This document shows, one piece after another, positions 1 to 9,078 of a DNA stretch of 15,787 bases. The DNA is from JALSHZ01 sp964614535. Lineage in GTDB: Bacteria; Pseudomonadota; Gammaproteobacteria; UWMA-0217. Under the pieces are notes generated by a model, which saw only the letters and a program-made list of their open reading frames with translations, was not told the origin of the DNA and did no database searches. Numbering within the stretch: the stretch's first letter is position 1; the number at the start of each line of letters is the position of its first letter. The translations under genes and the position numbers were made by a program. The stretch is from positions 1 to 15,787 of the forward strand of contig CAZTOZ010000065.1 of the NCBI GenBank assembly GCA_964614535.1, given 5' to 3'.

Positions 1-141
1 ACCTCCTACTGGAGCGGCGGGGTCTCGAAAAACCCCTACCTGTCGTTCAAGTTCAAGGGCGCCGCCAAGGGCGACTCCGTGAAAATCTCATGGGTCGACA
101 ACACCGGCGCTTCGGATTCCGCCGAGGCCAAGATCAAATAA
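1..141 (+). CDS. soxZ: SoxZ, sulfur-oxidation carrier subunit (5' truncated by window edge)
   Basis: The last 46 codons and a TAA stop are visible; the gene begins before the window. The peptide contains NPYLSFKFKGA, then GDSV, then SWVDN, and ends in AKIK. This is the C-terminal beta-sandwich signature of SoxZ as I know it. SoxZ pairs with SoxY in the periplasm. SoxYZ carries sulfur intermediates covalently on the SoxY C-terminal cysteine during thiosulfate oxidation by the Sox multienzyme system. SoxY would normally lie just upstream, outside this window. An intrinsic terminator about 100 bases downstream suggests soxZ ends its transcript. The identification rests on a short but distinctive fragment. 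Confidence 0.88.
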   Translation, partial: TSYWSGGVSKNPYLSFKFKGAAKGDSVKISWVDNTGASDSAEAKIK

Positions 142-245
142 GCGGATCCGGTAGATTGCCTGCGACCGGCCAGGGAATGGATCAGGCGGGTTGCAGACAT
201 TTTTGAAGGAAAGAAGGTTGTTGGGACATCCGTCCCCAAGGTTTG

Positions 246-273
246 AGAGGCGCTTCCGGCGCCTCTTTTTTTT
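246..273 (+). terminator. Rho-independent terminator after soxZ
   Basis: AGAGGCGC (246-253) pairs perfectly with GCGCCTCT (259-266) across a five-base TTCCG loop. The stem runs into eight consecutive T residues (266-273). The T-run follows the hairpin only on the plus strand, so it serves the sox transcript rather than the opposing batD transcript. Confidence 0.9.
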
Positions 274-302
274 GCCCGCGCAAAAGAGATGGGGCGCGGC
301 AA

Positions 303-449
303 GCCCGGATATTTCATAAGAATGCGGGATTTTTCGAAAAACCGCATAGCGGCGCCGGTGATGCTCTGCATGTAGCCAATATTCCCCCATTTTTCATACA
401 AATCATGTTGTTATGATTGGTTTTCGGGGTTCTTGTGAAATATTCGGGC
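303..449. repeat. 147-bp segment bounded by imperfect inverted repeats (MITE-like)
   Basis: GCCCGGATATTTCATAAGAA at 303-322 matches the reverse complement of 430-449 at 18 of 20 positions. The pair of dinucleotides AA directly outside both ends could be a 2-bp target duplication, but this is weak. The interior holds two more hairpins. One is ATGCGG (322-327) with CCGCAT (342-347), enclosing the palindrome TTTTTCGAAAAA (330-341). The other is AATCAT (401-406) with ATGATT (413-418). There is no coding potential. A non-autonomous insertion element is one explanation; a structured convergent-gene spacer is the alternative. Confidence 0.45.
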
Positions 450-493
450 AAGATGATGGTGGCGCCATCGCCTCTCCGCCGTCCCGGGGTCGC

Positions 494-2209
494 TCAGGAT
501 TCCGGGTAGAGTGACGGCAGCGGTTCGGGCTGCTGCCGCTTGCCGGTGTCCGTGCCGGGCAGCCGCTTCAAGCGGGCCGCGAGGTTGCGCCCGCGCCACT
601 CTTTTCCGCCATCGGACCAGATGGCGGCGTCGAGCCGCCGCAGCAGCTCGGTCACGGCCGGGTCGTCGATCCGTGCGGCCAGTGCTTCCAACCCGGCTGG
701 CGGGTCGTCGGGCCAATGGGATGCGGCCCATTGCAACAGGTGGTGTCTGGCGGGCGCCGGCAGGTTTTCCCGACAGGCTTGGTGAAAGCGCTTTCTGGCG
801 AGCGGGTTTTGCGCCGGTGGGAGGGGTGCCATCGTGTTGCGCCGCCTGCGATGGTGGCCGCGCTCGCGCAGCCACAGCAGCAGGGTGAGCAGCCACAGCA
901 GGGCCAGAGCGGCGGTGAGCCAGAGCCACCTAGATGGTGGCCAGCGCGGGGTGGTCGGTCGTGGGGTGTTGGCGGGTGCTGCTGGATCGGCTGTGGCCGC
1001 CGTCGTCTGGGCCGGCACCTCGAAGCGATGTGCCGGCAGCCGGCTTTGACGTGGCGCATTGGCATCCACGTCCCACCAGCCGATTTCGATGGCGGGCAGC
1101 GTCAGCGTGGTGCCGGCCCGTCGCGGCACGTGGACGATGCGTTGCGTCAGGGTGCCGACGACGCCATCGGCGGTGACGGTGTTGTTTCGCGTGGGTTTGT
1201 CCCGATAGACGCCGTCGCGGCTGTCGCCGATGATTGGCAACGGTGGGAGCTGCTCGGCCAGCAGTCCGTGCGCCTGCAATGTGATGGTGCGGGTCACCGG
1301 CTCCCCGACCCGCAGCGCCGTGACCGGTTGATCGATGTGCTCCTCCAGCGTCAGTCGTTGCGCCGGCAGCCAGGGGCCCGGCGCGATGCCGTCGGGTGGC
1401 CGCTTCACCTCCAGCGGCAGTGGCTTGCCCCGGACCCGCAGTGTTCGGGTGGTGGTCACGAAGCTGTCGAACTCGCCACGTCCGGCCAGCAACGGGTTGA
1501 TGTCGAGGCGGTCGAAGTCGAGGGTGGTGGCCGAATGGGCGCTCGGCACGCGCGCTTCGAGCACCGGCGCCGGAATCGTCAGTGACCCGGCGCGTTGCGG
1601 AAAGAGGGCGAAGCGTCGCTCGATCACCTTGTAGCGCCTGCCGTCGAGGGTCTCGACCGTCAGCCGGTCGCCCTTGAGCCGCTGGATCAGTGCCCCGGGG
1701 ATATCGCCCAGGATGAGCCTGGCGTCGGCCAAGGGGATGTCGTAGTGGATTCGCAGCGTCAGGATCACCATTCCCTGAACCCAGGCGGTCGTCCGGTCGG
1801 TCGTGGCGTGCACGAAGACCTCTCCCTGACCACCGGTGCCCGTGGCGGGGCGCACCTCCACCCACAGCGGTGGTGTCGGCTGGCCGCCGATTCGCAGCGA
1901 CGGAACTTGCAGCCGTCCGGCCTGCCGGGGTTTCAGCGTGATCGTCCAGGTGGTGAAGTTGACGAAGCCGGCCTGGCTGCGGATCTGGCGATGGCCGTTG
2001 GCGATGCCGTGGATCTCGAACAACGGCAGCAGCGGGTCGGTGTCGGGGTCGCCGGGAACGTCGCCCTCGATCTCGATGCCGAGCCGCAGGATCTCCCCCT
2101 CATCGATGACGGCGCGATCCAGCCAGGCCGTCGGTGCCGCCCGTGCGCTGCCGGCCGCGACCATCACCAGCAGCGTTGGCAGTATCAAGATGCGGAGCAG
2201 AGGGTTCAT
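494..2209 (-). CDS. batD: BatD-like secreted/membrane-anchored protein
   Basis: The chosen ATG at 2209 overlaps the upstream gene's TGA by four bases (ATGA) and gives 571 residues with a clear signal peptide: hydrophobic residues 5-20 and a likely cut after SARA at 21-24. An earlier in-frame ATG (2293) would place a charged, non-signal-like extension in front. Residues about 25-395 are beta-rich and without cysteines, as expected for the periplasmic BatD (oxygen-tolerance) family. A proline/threonine-rich linker (400-426) leads to one transmembrane helix (428-446), then a basic cytoplasmic tail with a helical C-terminal region to residue 571. As the last gene of the moxR-bat operon it probably docks with the VWA proteins BatA and BatB. 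Its biochemical role is not established. Confidence 0.85.
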   Translation of the reverse strand: MNPLLRILILPTLLVMVAAGSARAAPTAWLDRAVIDEGEILRLGIEIEGDVPGDPDTDPLLPLFEIHGIANGHRQIRSQAGFVNFTTWTITLKPRQAGRLQVPSLRIGGQPTPPLWVEVRPATGTGGQGEVFVHATTDRTTAWVQGMVILTLRIHYDIPLADARLILGDIPGALIQRLKGDRLTVETLDGRRYKVIERRFALFPQRAGSLTIPAPVLEARVPSAHSATTLDFDRLDINPLLAGRGEFDSFVTTTRTLRVRGKPLPLEVKRPPDGIAPGPWLPAQRLTLEEHIDQPVTALRVGEPVTRTITLQAHGLLAEQLPPLPIIGDSRDGVYRDKPTRNNTVTADGVVGTLTQRIVHVPRRAGTTLTLPAIEIGWWDVDANAPRQSRLPAHRFEVPAQTTAATADPAAPANTPRPTTPRWPPSRWLWLTAALALLWLLTLLLWLRERGHHRRRRNTMAPLPPAQNPLARKRFHQACRENLPAPARHHLLQWAASHWPDDPPAGLEALAARIDDPAVTELLRRLDAAIWSDGGKEWRGRNLAARLKRLPGTDTGKRQQPEPLPSLYPES

Positions 2210-3912
2210 CGGCGTTGTCGTCTCGTCAGATGTTCCAGCAAGAACTTGCGCTGCAGCAGCGCGGAGGGGTCGTCGGGAATCTGCCGCAACCACTGTTCCA
2301 GTGCAATATCGTCGTCATAACGCGGTGGCTCGTGGTGGCGGCCCTCGCTGGCGGCTCCGGGCCGCTGCGCCGAAGTGTCCTCCAGTGCGGATGCCCTGTC
2401 CCTTGCTCCGGCCTCCCCGGTGGTGTGCGGGCTGTCGGTCGAGGGGGTCTCTCCACCGGGCCGGCGGGACCTCCCTTCGCCCGTCGTCGATGGCCGTCGT
2501 GTCTCTCCCGATGAGGTGCCGCCACGGTTCGTTGCCGTCGTGGAAGGGCGGCGTTGCCGAGGCGGCTGCTCGCGCAGCAGCTTCTCCAGCAGCGCCTTGT
2601 TGGCAGCGGCGTCGGCGTGCTCCGGCGTGAGCGCCAGCGCCGCGTCATAGGCGGCGATGGCCTCCCGGTAGCGTCCGGCCCGCGCCAGTGCATTGCCCTG
2701 GTTGTAACGGGCCTCGGCCCCAGGCAGTTGCCGCCAGAGCCGGGCGGCGGCCTCATAGTCGCCGGCGGCGTGGCGAGCCGCCGCCCGCCACCGGGCATCA
2801 CTGAAACGCCGGGCTGCCGCCGCCGGATCGCCCCGTCGCAGCAGACGCTGCCCCTGCTGATCCGGAGTCAGCCAGAGGTCGAGCCAGCCGCCCGCCACGC
2901 TGGGAGGCGGCAGTAACATCAGTGGCAACAGCAGGCCGAGCCAGCCCCGGCGGTAGCCAGCGGCGGCGATCACCAGCAGCGGCAGCAGCAGCCAGACGCC
3001 GTGTTCCACCCAGCGCCGCGGGCCGTGGCCGGGGTGGGGTGTCGCGGCGTCGCGGAAACGGTCGTAGCCGTCGAGCAGCCGCTCGATGTCGTCATGGCCG
3101 GCGCTGATGCGGTGGTAGTCCCCTCCGCCCTGGCGGGCCAGTTCCCGCAGCGCCTCCTCGTCGAGCCGGCTGATCCCGCCGAAGCCGCCCTCCGCGTTGG
3201 GTACCGGCGCGCCGGCAGGCGTGCCGATGCCAAGGACGGAGACCCGGTAGCCGGTGTCGGCAAGCTGGGCGGCGGCGCCCAGTGCCGATGCCTGATCGCC
3301 GATCCCCTCGGTCAGCAGAATGATCTCGCCCCGGGGGAAGCCCGCCTGGCGCAGCAGCGCCCCGGCCATCTGCAATGCTGGCGCCGCTTGGTCTCCGGTC
3401 GCCGGCATGATCGCCGGTGAGAGTGCCGGCAACATCGCGGCGATGGTCTCCACGTCGCTGGTCAGCGGGGTCACCAGGTGGGGCTCGGCGGCGAAGACCA
3501 GCAGCGCCGTTTCTCCCTCGCGGCTGGCGTCGAGCAGGTCGTGGAGCTTGAACCTCGCCTGGACCAGACGGCTTGGCGGCAGGTCGGTCGCTGCCATGGC
3601 GGGGGAGAGGTCGAGTACCAACACCCGTGCCGGACGGGCCTGGTAGCCGGTCTGCGGCAGTTGCTGCCAGCTTGGGCCGGCCAGGGCGACGACGGCGAGC
3701 AGCCAACCGGCGCCCAGCCATGCCAGCGGCAGTCGTGCCGGTCGGCCCGGCCGCTCCAGCCAGAGATGCGGCAGCAGATGGGCGTCACACAGCCGTGCCC
3801 ACCGCTGCCGTGGCCCGTCGCGCCGGCCGAGCCGCCACAGCAGCCATGCGGCGGGCACCAGCGCCAGCAGCCATAGCGGTCGCAGAAAATGGAACGTGGT
3901 CGGCTCGATCAT
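2206..3912 (-). CDS. batB: BatB-BatC fusion: VWA-domain membrane protein with TPR region
   Basis: The start at 3912 makes a four-base ATGA overlap with batA and yields 568 residues. The much longer open frame upstream is out-of-frame coding of neighbours. The order is: two N-terminal helices (about 10-28 and 61-80), a von Willebrand A domain (about 95-275), two more hydrophobic helices (about 306-337), a TPR-like region (about 370-447, including RYNQGNALARAGRYREAI), a long polar Ser/Thr/Arg/Gly-rich linker (about 450-530), and a conserved-looking tail with QWLRQIPDDP and a basic end. VWA plus TPR in one chain corresponds to BatB fused to BatC. The metal-binding MIDAS site is degenerate: DLSPAM (101-106) has Ala for the third MIDAS Ser, and TEG (201-203) replaces TDG. 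Classical metal-dependent ligand binding may therefore be weak or lost. Confidence 0.85.
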   Translation of the reverse strand: MIEPTTFHFLRPLWLLALVPAAWLLWRLGRRDGPRQRWARLCDAHLLPHLWLERPGRPARLPLAWLGAGWLLAVVALAGPSWQQLPQTGYQARPARVLVLDLSPAMAATDLPPSRLVQARFKLHDLLDASREGETALLVFAAEPHLVTPLTSDVETIAAMLPALSPAIMPATGDQAAPALQMAGALLRQAGFPRGEIILLTEGIGDQASALGAAAQLADTGYRVSVLGIGTPAGAPVPNAEGGFGGISRLDEEALRELARQGGGDYHRISAGHDDIERLLDGYDRFRDAATPHPGHGPRRWVEHGVWLLLPLLVIAAAGYRRGWLGLLLPLMLLPPPSVAGGWLDLWLTPDQQGQRLLRRGDPAAAARRFSDARWRAAARHAAGDYEAAARLWRQLPGAEARYNQGNALARAGRYREAIAAYDAALALTPEHADAAANKALLEKLLREQPPRQRRPSTTATNRGGTSSGETRRPSTTGEGRSRRPGGETPSTDSPHTTGEAGARDRASALEDTSAQRPGAASEGRHHEPPRYDDDIALEQWLRQIPDDPSALLQRKFLLEHLTRRQRR

Positions 3913-4874
3913 CGTCGGCCCCCGTTGTCGCGGCTGGCCGCCAGCGCAAAGCTCAGCAGCAACGCGAGGCCGAGCGGCCAGGGATAGAGTGCCACTACCG
4001 GTCGGACGATCCGCGCCTCCCCGGCCACCGGCTCGAGCTGGTCGAGCAGACGATAGATTTCGCGCAGCGCCCGCTGGTCGGTGGCGCGGAAGTAGCGCCC
4101 CCCGGTGGTGGTGGCGATGTCCCGCAGCAGGGTCTCGTCCAGTTCGACGGCTGGATCGTCGATGCCGCTCGCGGCTGCGCCGACGCCGATGGTATAGACC
4201 TTCAGGCCCGAGGCGGCGGCAAAGCCGGCGGCGCGGCGCGGTGAGACGACGCCCGCGGTGTTGGCGCCGTCGGTGATCAGAATGAGCACGGCCTTGCCGT
4301 GACCGGCTCCCCGTAACCGCTTGATCGCCAGCCCGATGGCGTTGCCGATGGCGGTCTCCCGGCCGGCGATGCCGATCATCGCCTGCGCCAGCAGATCCGT
4401 GACCGTCTCGCGATCGAAGGTCAGCGGCGCCTGCAGATAGGCATTGCTGCCGAACAGGATGAGGCCGATACGGTCGCCCTGCCGCCGGGCGATGAATTCC
4501 CCCGCCACCCGTTTGACCACGTCGAGGCGGGACCGCTTCCCCCCGGCCGGGTCGAGGTCGGTGCTGCCCATGCTGCCGGAGACGTCGATGGCGAGCATCA
4601 GGCTGCGCCCGCTCTCGCGGATCGGCAACGGCTCGCCGAGCCACTGCGGACGGGCGGCGGCGGCCACCAGTAGCAGCCACACCAGCAGCAATGCCCCCTG
4701 GCGCCAGCGCTCCAACGGGCTGGTCGTCGAGGCCGATGCGCCGACGAGCAGCTGGGTTGCGAACGGCGCGTAGAGGCAGCCATCGGCGGCTTCGCGGGCG
4801 GGTGGCAGCAGGGCGCGCAGCAGCCACGGCAACGGTAGCGCCAGAAACAACACCGGCCAGTGGAACCGCAGCAT
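3909..4874 (-). CDS. batA: BatA-like VWA-domain membrane protein
   Basis: The start at 4874 overlaps the upstream TGA by one base (TGATG) and gives 321 residues. Hydrophobic helices lie at about 5-22 and 59-73, the VWA domain spans about 90-275, and a C-terminal helix lies at about 294-312. This is the usual BatA plan of a membrane-flanked VWA domain. The MIDAS motif is intact: DVSGS at 97-101, Thr174 in GRETA, and Asp202 in LITDG. This protein, rather than the downstream BatB-like one, is the likely metal-binding VWA subunit. In related operons these VWA proteins work with a MoxR ATPase. Tight overlap on both sides implies translational coupling. Confidence 0.88.
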   Translation of the reverse strand: MLRFHWPVLFLALPLPWLLRALLPPAREAADGCLYAPFATQLLVGASASTTSPLERWRQGALLLVWLLLVAAAARPQWLGEPLPIRESGRSLMLAIDVSGSMGSTDLDPAGGKRSRLDVVKRVAGEFIARRQGDRIGLILFGSNAYLQAPLTFDRETVTDLLAQAMIGIAGRETAIGNAIGLAIKRLRGAGHGKAVLILITDGANTAGVVSPRRAAGFAAASGLKVYTIGVGAAASGIDDPAVELDETLLRDIATTTGGRYFRATDQRALREIYRLLDQLEPVAGEARIVRPVVALYPWPLGLALLLSFALAASRDNGGRR

Positions 4875-5341
4875 CAGGCCGATCGCCCCGTGGCGACGAC
4901 GTGCTCTGCCCAGCGCCGGCAGAGGGCCAGCAGTGAGGCGCGGTCGTCGAGGCGGACCGCCGCCCGATAGGGTGCCTGTGCCAGCACCCGCCCCACGCCA
5001 GCGGCGAAGTCGCCATGGCCGCCGGTGGCATCGAGAAAAGCGAGCCACGCCTCGCCGGAGAGAGGCGCCACCTCCGCCGCAGGGAAGCGGGAGAGGGCGA
5101 TGCGCTTCAGTGCCAGATTCAGCTCGACGACGAAATGGCGGTCGTCGCCACGGTGGTGTGCCAGCCGTTCCAGCAGCTCGATGGCCGACTCGGGCCGGTG
5201 GTGGCGATGGTGCCGCCATGCCACCACCGCCCCCGCCAGCAGCAGCAACGCCAGCAACCACCAGCCGGGCGCCGGCGGCCACCACGGCACGGGTTCGGGC
5301 CAGTGGAGCGGGCGAAGCAGGGCGAGGGGATCGCTGCTCAT
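4874..5341 (-). CDS. DUF4381-type small membrane protein of the Bat operon
   Basis: This 155-residue protein has a short Pro/Trp-rich N-terminus, one transmembrane helix (about 26-42), a His/Arg-rich junction (43-49), and a helical C-terminal domain. Length, topology and position between the DUF58 gene and batA match the DUF4381 family. A GGAGG on the minus strand (5352-5356) lies ten bases before the ATG and inside the end of the DUF58 gene. The gap to the DUF58 stop is one base. It has no catalytic motif and is probably a structural or adaptor part of the MoxR-Bat assembly. Confidence 0.8.
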   Translation of the reverse strand: MSSDPLALLRPLHWPEPVPWWPPAPGWWLLALLLLAGAVVAWRHHRHHRPESAIELLERLAHHRGDDRHFVVELNLALKRIALSRFPAAEVAPLSGEAWLAFLDATGGHGDFAAGVGRVLAQAPYRAAVRLDDRASLLALCRRWAEHVVATGRSA

Positions 5342-5342
5342 C

Positions 5343-6242
5343 TCACAGCATCCTCCGCAGCGTCGGCAACGGGTCGTCGGCGGTCCAGAACGGCATCAGC
5401 CGCGAGCCGGTCGCCCGGCAGCAGGCGGCGACATGGTCGAAACGCTGCTCGAACCGCTGCCGCCATTGCGCCCGCAGCCGCGCCGCGCCAGCGTCCAGCC
5501 ACAGCCGCCGCGCCGGGGTGCCCAGCCGCCAGCTGCCGCTGTCGGGTGGCGTGGACTCCAGCGGATCGCCAATGAAGCCGATGCGCAGGTCGTTGTGACG
5601 GCGCAGCGCCCGCAGCCGGGTCTCCAGCGTCTCGCCCATCTGCAGGAAGTCGCTGAGAACGACGATCAGGCTACCGGGATGGACGATTCGTTGCAGTCGC
5701 GCCAGCTCACGGTCGAGCTGGCCCGGCCGCAGTTCGCCGGGGGCGCCCGGCTGCCGTCTTTCCAGGCTGTGCAGCAGCTTCAACACGCCGGCGTCGCGGG
5801 TCTGGGGTTGCAGCTCGTCGTGACCGTCGCTGGCGGCGACGAGGCCGCCGACGCGGTCGCCGATGGCGGCGCCGACCCAGGCGATCAGCGCGGCGATCTC
5901 GGTCGCCAGCACCGATTTGAACACCCGGCGGGTGCCGAAGTACATGCCGTCGTGGAGGTCGGTGAGGATGAACAGTGGGCGCTCGCGCTCCTCGCGAAAG
6001 AGCTTGGTGTAGGGCTCGCCCCGCCGGGCGGTGACGCGCCAGTCGATGTTGCGGGCCTCGTCGCCGGGTTGGTAGAGGCGAGCCTCGTCGAACTCCATTC
6101 CGCGCCCGCGAAAGGCCGACAGCCGGGGCGCTGGCCCGGGCGACAGCGCCTTGGCGTGCAGGCCCGGCAGCAGGCGGAGCGCTTTCGGACGCAGCCGGAG
6201 CATCTGTTCGACGGTGAGGTGGGTGCCGGGACGGTCCGTCAT
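5343..6242 (-). CDS. DUF58-domain protein of the MoxR-Bat operon
   Basis: The start at 6242 gives 299 residues and lies eight bases after the moxR stop. The longer upstream open frame is a shadow of moxR. Diagnostic DUF58 motifs occur in order: GRGMEF (46-51), YQPGDEARNIDWR (57-69), TARR, KLFREE, then TDLHDGMYFGT. In the last motif, the usual D-x-S-x-S-like strand of this VWA-related fold is modified to DLHDG. No transmembrane segment is evident, so it is probably cytoplasmic or membrane-associated through partners. DUF58 proteins nearly always accompany MoxR ATPases and VWA proteins; their molecular activity is unknown. Confidence 0.9.
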   Translation of the reverse strand: MTDRPGTHLTVEQMLRLRPKALRLLPGLHAKALSPGPAPRLSAFRGRGMEFDEARLYQPGDEARNIDWRVTARRGEPYTKLFREERERPLFILTDLHDGMYFGTRRVFKSVLATEIAALIAWVGAAIGDRVGGLVAASDGHDELQPQTRDAGVLKLLHSLERRQPGAPGELRPGQLDRELARLQRIVHPGSLIVVLSDFLQMGETLETRLRALRRHNDLRIGFIGDPLESTPPDSGSWRLGTPARRLWLDAGAARLRAQWRQRFEQRFDHVAACCRATGSRLMPFWTADDPLPTLRRML

Positions 6243-6250
6243 GGCCGGGG

Positions 6251-7222
<972 letters not shown>

Positions 7223-7316
7223 CGGCTTCCCTTCTGATCCGGTAATTCCTCCAGCCTGTCGTCAGCCTACAAACCGTTGGCGTCTGGTTAACGAAAGCGG
7301 GTCGGAGCGGGCCGCT

Positions 7317-7322
7317 ATTATA
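7317..7322 (-). promoter_or_regulatory. Candidate -10 box for the moxR-bat operon
   Basis: A perfect TATAAT on the minus strand lies in the 165-base divergent gap between moxR and the chemoreceptor-like gene. The window 16-18 bases upstream has no good TTGACA match. The same bases read TATTAT on the plus strand, so either direction is possible. Confidence 0.4.
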
Positions 7323-7376
7323 AGGCCGCGTCGCGGTGTTGCACGGATTTGCATTGGCCGCGGCCACCCGCCCTCC

Positions 7377-7381
7377 AAGGA
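7377..7381 (+). promoter_or_regulatory. Ribosome binding site that sets the chemoreceptor start
   Basis: AAGGA lies six bases before the ATG at 7388. The in-frame ATG at 7349 has no such site and would add 13 non-hydrophobic residues in front of the first transmembrane helix. Confidence 0.65.
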
Positions 7382-7387
7382 ACCGAC

Positions 7388-9058
7388 ATGCAGGGAAAGC
7401 CTCTTCCATCGTTGCAGACCGCCATTGCCGCGCTCGCGGGGCTCGGACTCATGGCTTGCCTGCTGCTGTGGCTGGCCGGTCAGCGACCGGCCGATGGCGC
7501 CGTCGCTGACCGCATCCTCCAGGCCGCCGAACTCGCGCCGCTACTTCAGGCGCTGGACGAGTACCGCCATGCCCTGCGGGACGACGGGACGCCGTCGCCG
7601 TCCCCCCGTTTCCGCGAGGCCCTGGCCCGGTTGCAGCGCGACCGGGCGGCGCTGCTCGACGGTGATGTGGCGCAACGGCTGGTGGCAGCCGACGAGCGTC
7701 TGCAACAGCTGCTGCAACGCCATCGAGAGGCGGTTGCGGCGCAGCGCCAGACGGTGCGTGACCTCGCCTTCTTCCGCGAGCGTATCCGGGATGAGGCCTG
7801 GCGGATCGAGCAGTGGGCCCGTGAACCCGGCCTGCCGGAAGCGTTGCCGCGCGAGGCGGCCCGGCTGCGCGTGTTCCTGGGCCAATACCTGAAGGCGGGC
7901 GAGACGGTGGCGCTGGAGCGTATCGCGGCGGCGCGGATCCGTCCCGCCCTCGATGCCATCGATGCGATGGTGGCGGCGCGCGGGGGCGATACCATGGACC
8001 GGCTCCGGGCCGAGCTGACGAAGCTGCGGCGACAGGTGGCGGCCGATGGGGGCGTTGCGCGGTTGTTGGATGAGGCGCGCTCCGCCACAGCCCGGCGTCA
8101 GTCGCTGCGGGCGGCGGCCGATGCGGCCATCGAGCGCCAGCGCGCGCTGGTGCTGACGCTGCCGGCGGCGGCGAGCCGGCCATCGCCGACGGCGACACCC
8201 TACCGCTGGCTCGCGCTGTTGCTGGCCGCCGCAATCGGCGGTATTGGTTGGTCGGCCTGGCGGGCCCGGTGCCGCTCCTCGGCGGTGGTGGCGCTGGCTG
8301 AGCCCGCCAAGCCGGCAGAGACGACCGCAGACCCCGACTGGCTGGTGGCCGCCCGCGCGCCGATCCGTGCCCTGCACGACACCTACGGCGCACTGGCGGA
8401 GCGGATCGAGCGGTTGCAGGCCTACCAGCGTGAGCTGGATGGCCTGCCGCCGATGCCGGAGACGGCCGTCGGGCCGGCCTCGGCCTGTGCCGATGCCAGC
8501 GAGCATGCCGGGCGCGCCGCTGCCGTGCTGCGCCGCCAGATGGCCCAGGTCGATACGGTCGGCCAATATTGCGAGCAGATCGCCGGGGTGACGGCCGAGG
8601 TGGAGGAGATTGCCTTCGAAATCAATCTGTTGGCACTCAATGCCGCAGTGGAGGCGGCCCATGCCGGTGATGCGGGCAATGGCTTTGCCATTGTCGCCGC
8701 CAAGGTTCGGGAGCTGGCGCAGCGGAGCACCGGATCGGCCTCGGCGATCCGGGCGTTGATCACCGCGGCCACCACCGAGGTCGAAGGCATTCAGGCGTCG
8801 GCGGGTGGCGCCGCCGAGGCGGTCGATGCGCTGCGGCGGGCCGTTTCCGCCGGCCAGAGCGGCGACGAAGACGGGCCGGCGGAGCCAATGGTGGTGGCGG
8901 CGCCGGTGAAACGGCTCTCCACCGGCCTCGACGAGGAGCTGGCGCGGCTGCGGGAGCTGGCCAACGACGTCGAGCGTCACAGCTGTGCGTTGCGGGATCT
9001 GGTGCGTGCCGGGCTGGCCGGGCGGGAGGTGGCGCCGGTGGTTCGGCAGTCGGCGTAG
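7388..9058 (+). CDS. Methyl-accepting chemotaxis-like receptor, atypical
   Basis: This 556-residue protein has a transmembrane helix at about 10-31, a long helical, probably periplasmic region (32-272), a second helix at about 273-291, and a cytoplasmic part to 556. The signalling hairpin tip is unmistakable: EIAF (407-410), LLALNAAVEAA (414-424) and VRELAQRS (440-447). Deviations from classical receptors are visible. No HAMP domain is evident after the second helix. His425 occupies the position of Tsr Arg388, a trimer-contact residue. NGF replaces RGF at 431-433. A flexible acidic/proline stretch (about 488-507) interrupts the return helix. There is no NWETF-type tether. It may signal through CheA/CheW or be a degenerate relative with another partner. 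No che genes lie nearby, and it is transcribed away from moxR. Confidence 0.75.
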   Translation: MQGKPLPSLQTAIAALAGLGLMACLLLWLAGQRPADGAVADRILQAAELAPLLQALDEYRHALRDDGTPSPSPRFREALARLQRDRAALLDGDVAQRLVAADERLQQLLQRHREAVAAQRQTVRDLAFFRERIRDEAWRIEQWAREPGLPEALPREAARLRVFLGQYLKAGETVALERIAAARIRPALDAIDAMVAARGGDTMDRLRAELTKLRRQVAADGGVARLLDEARSATARRQSLRAAADAAIERQRALVLTLPAAASRPSPTATPYRWLALLLAAAIGGIGWSAWRARCRSSAVVALAEPAKPAETTADPDWLVAARAPIRALHDTYGALAERIERLQAYQRELDGLPPMPETAVGPASACADASEHAGRAAAVLRRQMAQVDTVGQYCEQIAGVTAEVEEIAFEINLLALNAAVEAAHAGDAGNGFAIVAAKVRELAQRSTGSASAIRALITAATTEVEGIQASAGGAAEAVDALRRAVSAGQSGDEDGPAEPMVVAAPVKRLSTGLDEELARLRELANDVERHSCALRDLVRAGLAGREVAPVVRQSA

Positions 9059-9078
9059 CAGGTGGCAGGCTGGATGAG

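Larger units (their letters stand above)
142..493. other. Convergent intergenic region, no gene seen
   Basis: This 352-base gap lies between the ends of soxZ (+) and batD (-). Neither neighbour needs a promoter here. It contains the terminator at 246-273 and the inverted-repeat element at 303-449, and is locally more AT-rich than its surroundings. The open frames crossing it have no recognisable product and no ribosome binding site. No convincing T-tailed terminator is visible for the leftward batD operon; TGGCGCCA near 461-468 is only a small palindrome. Confidence 0.7.

Noticed and set aside
246..273. A bidirectional terminator also serving the batD operon
   Set aside because: The T-run follows the stem only on the plus strand. 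On the minus strand the stem is followed by CAAACC and preceded by A residues.
494..2209. Functional coupling of the Bat operon with the Sox genes
   Set aside because: They are convergent, separated by a strong terminator, and MoxR-Bat operons are widespread outside sulfur oxidisers. Adjacency alone does not support a link.
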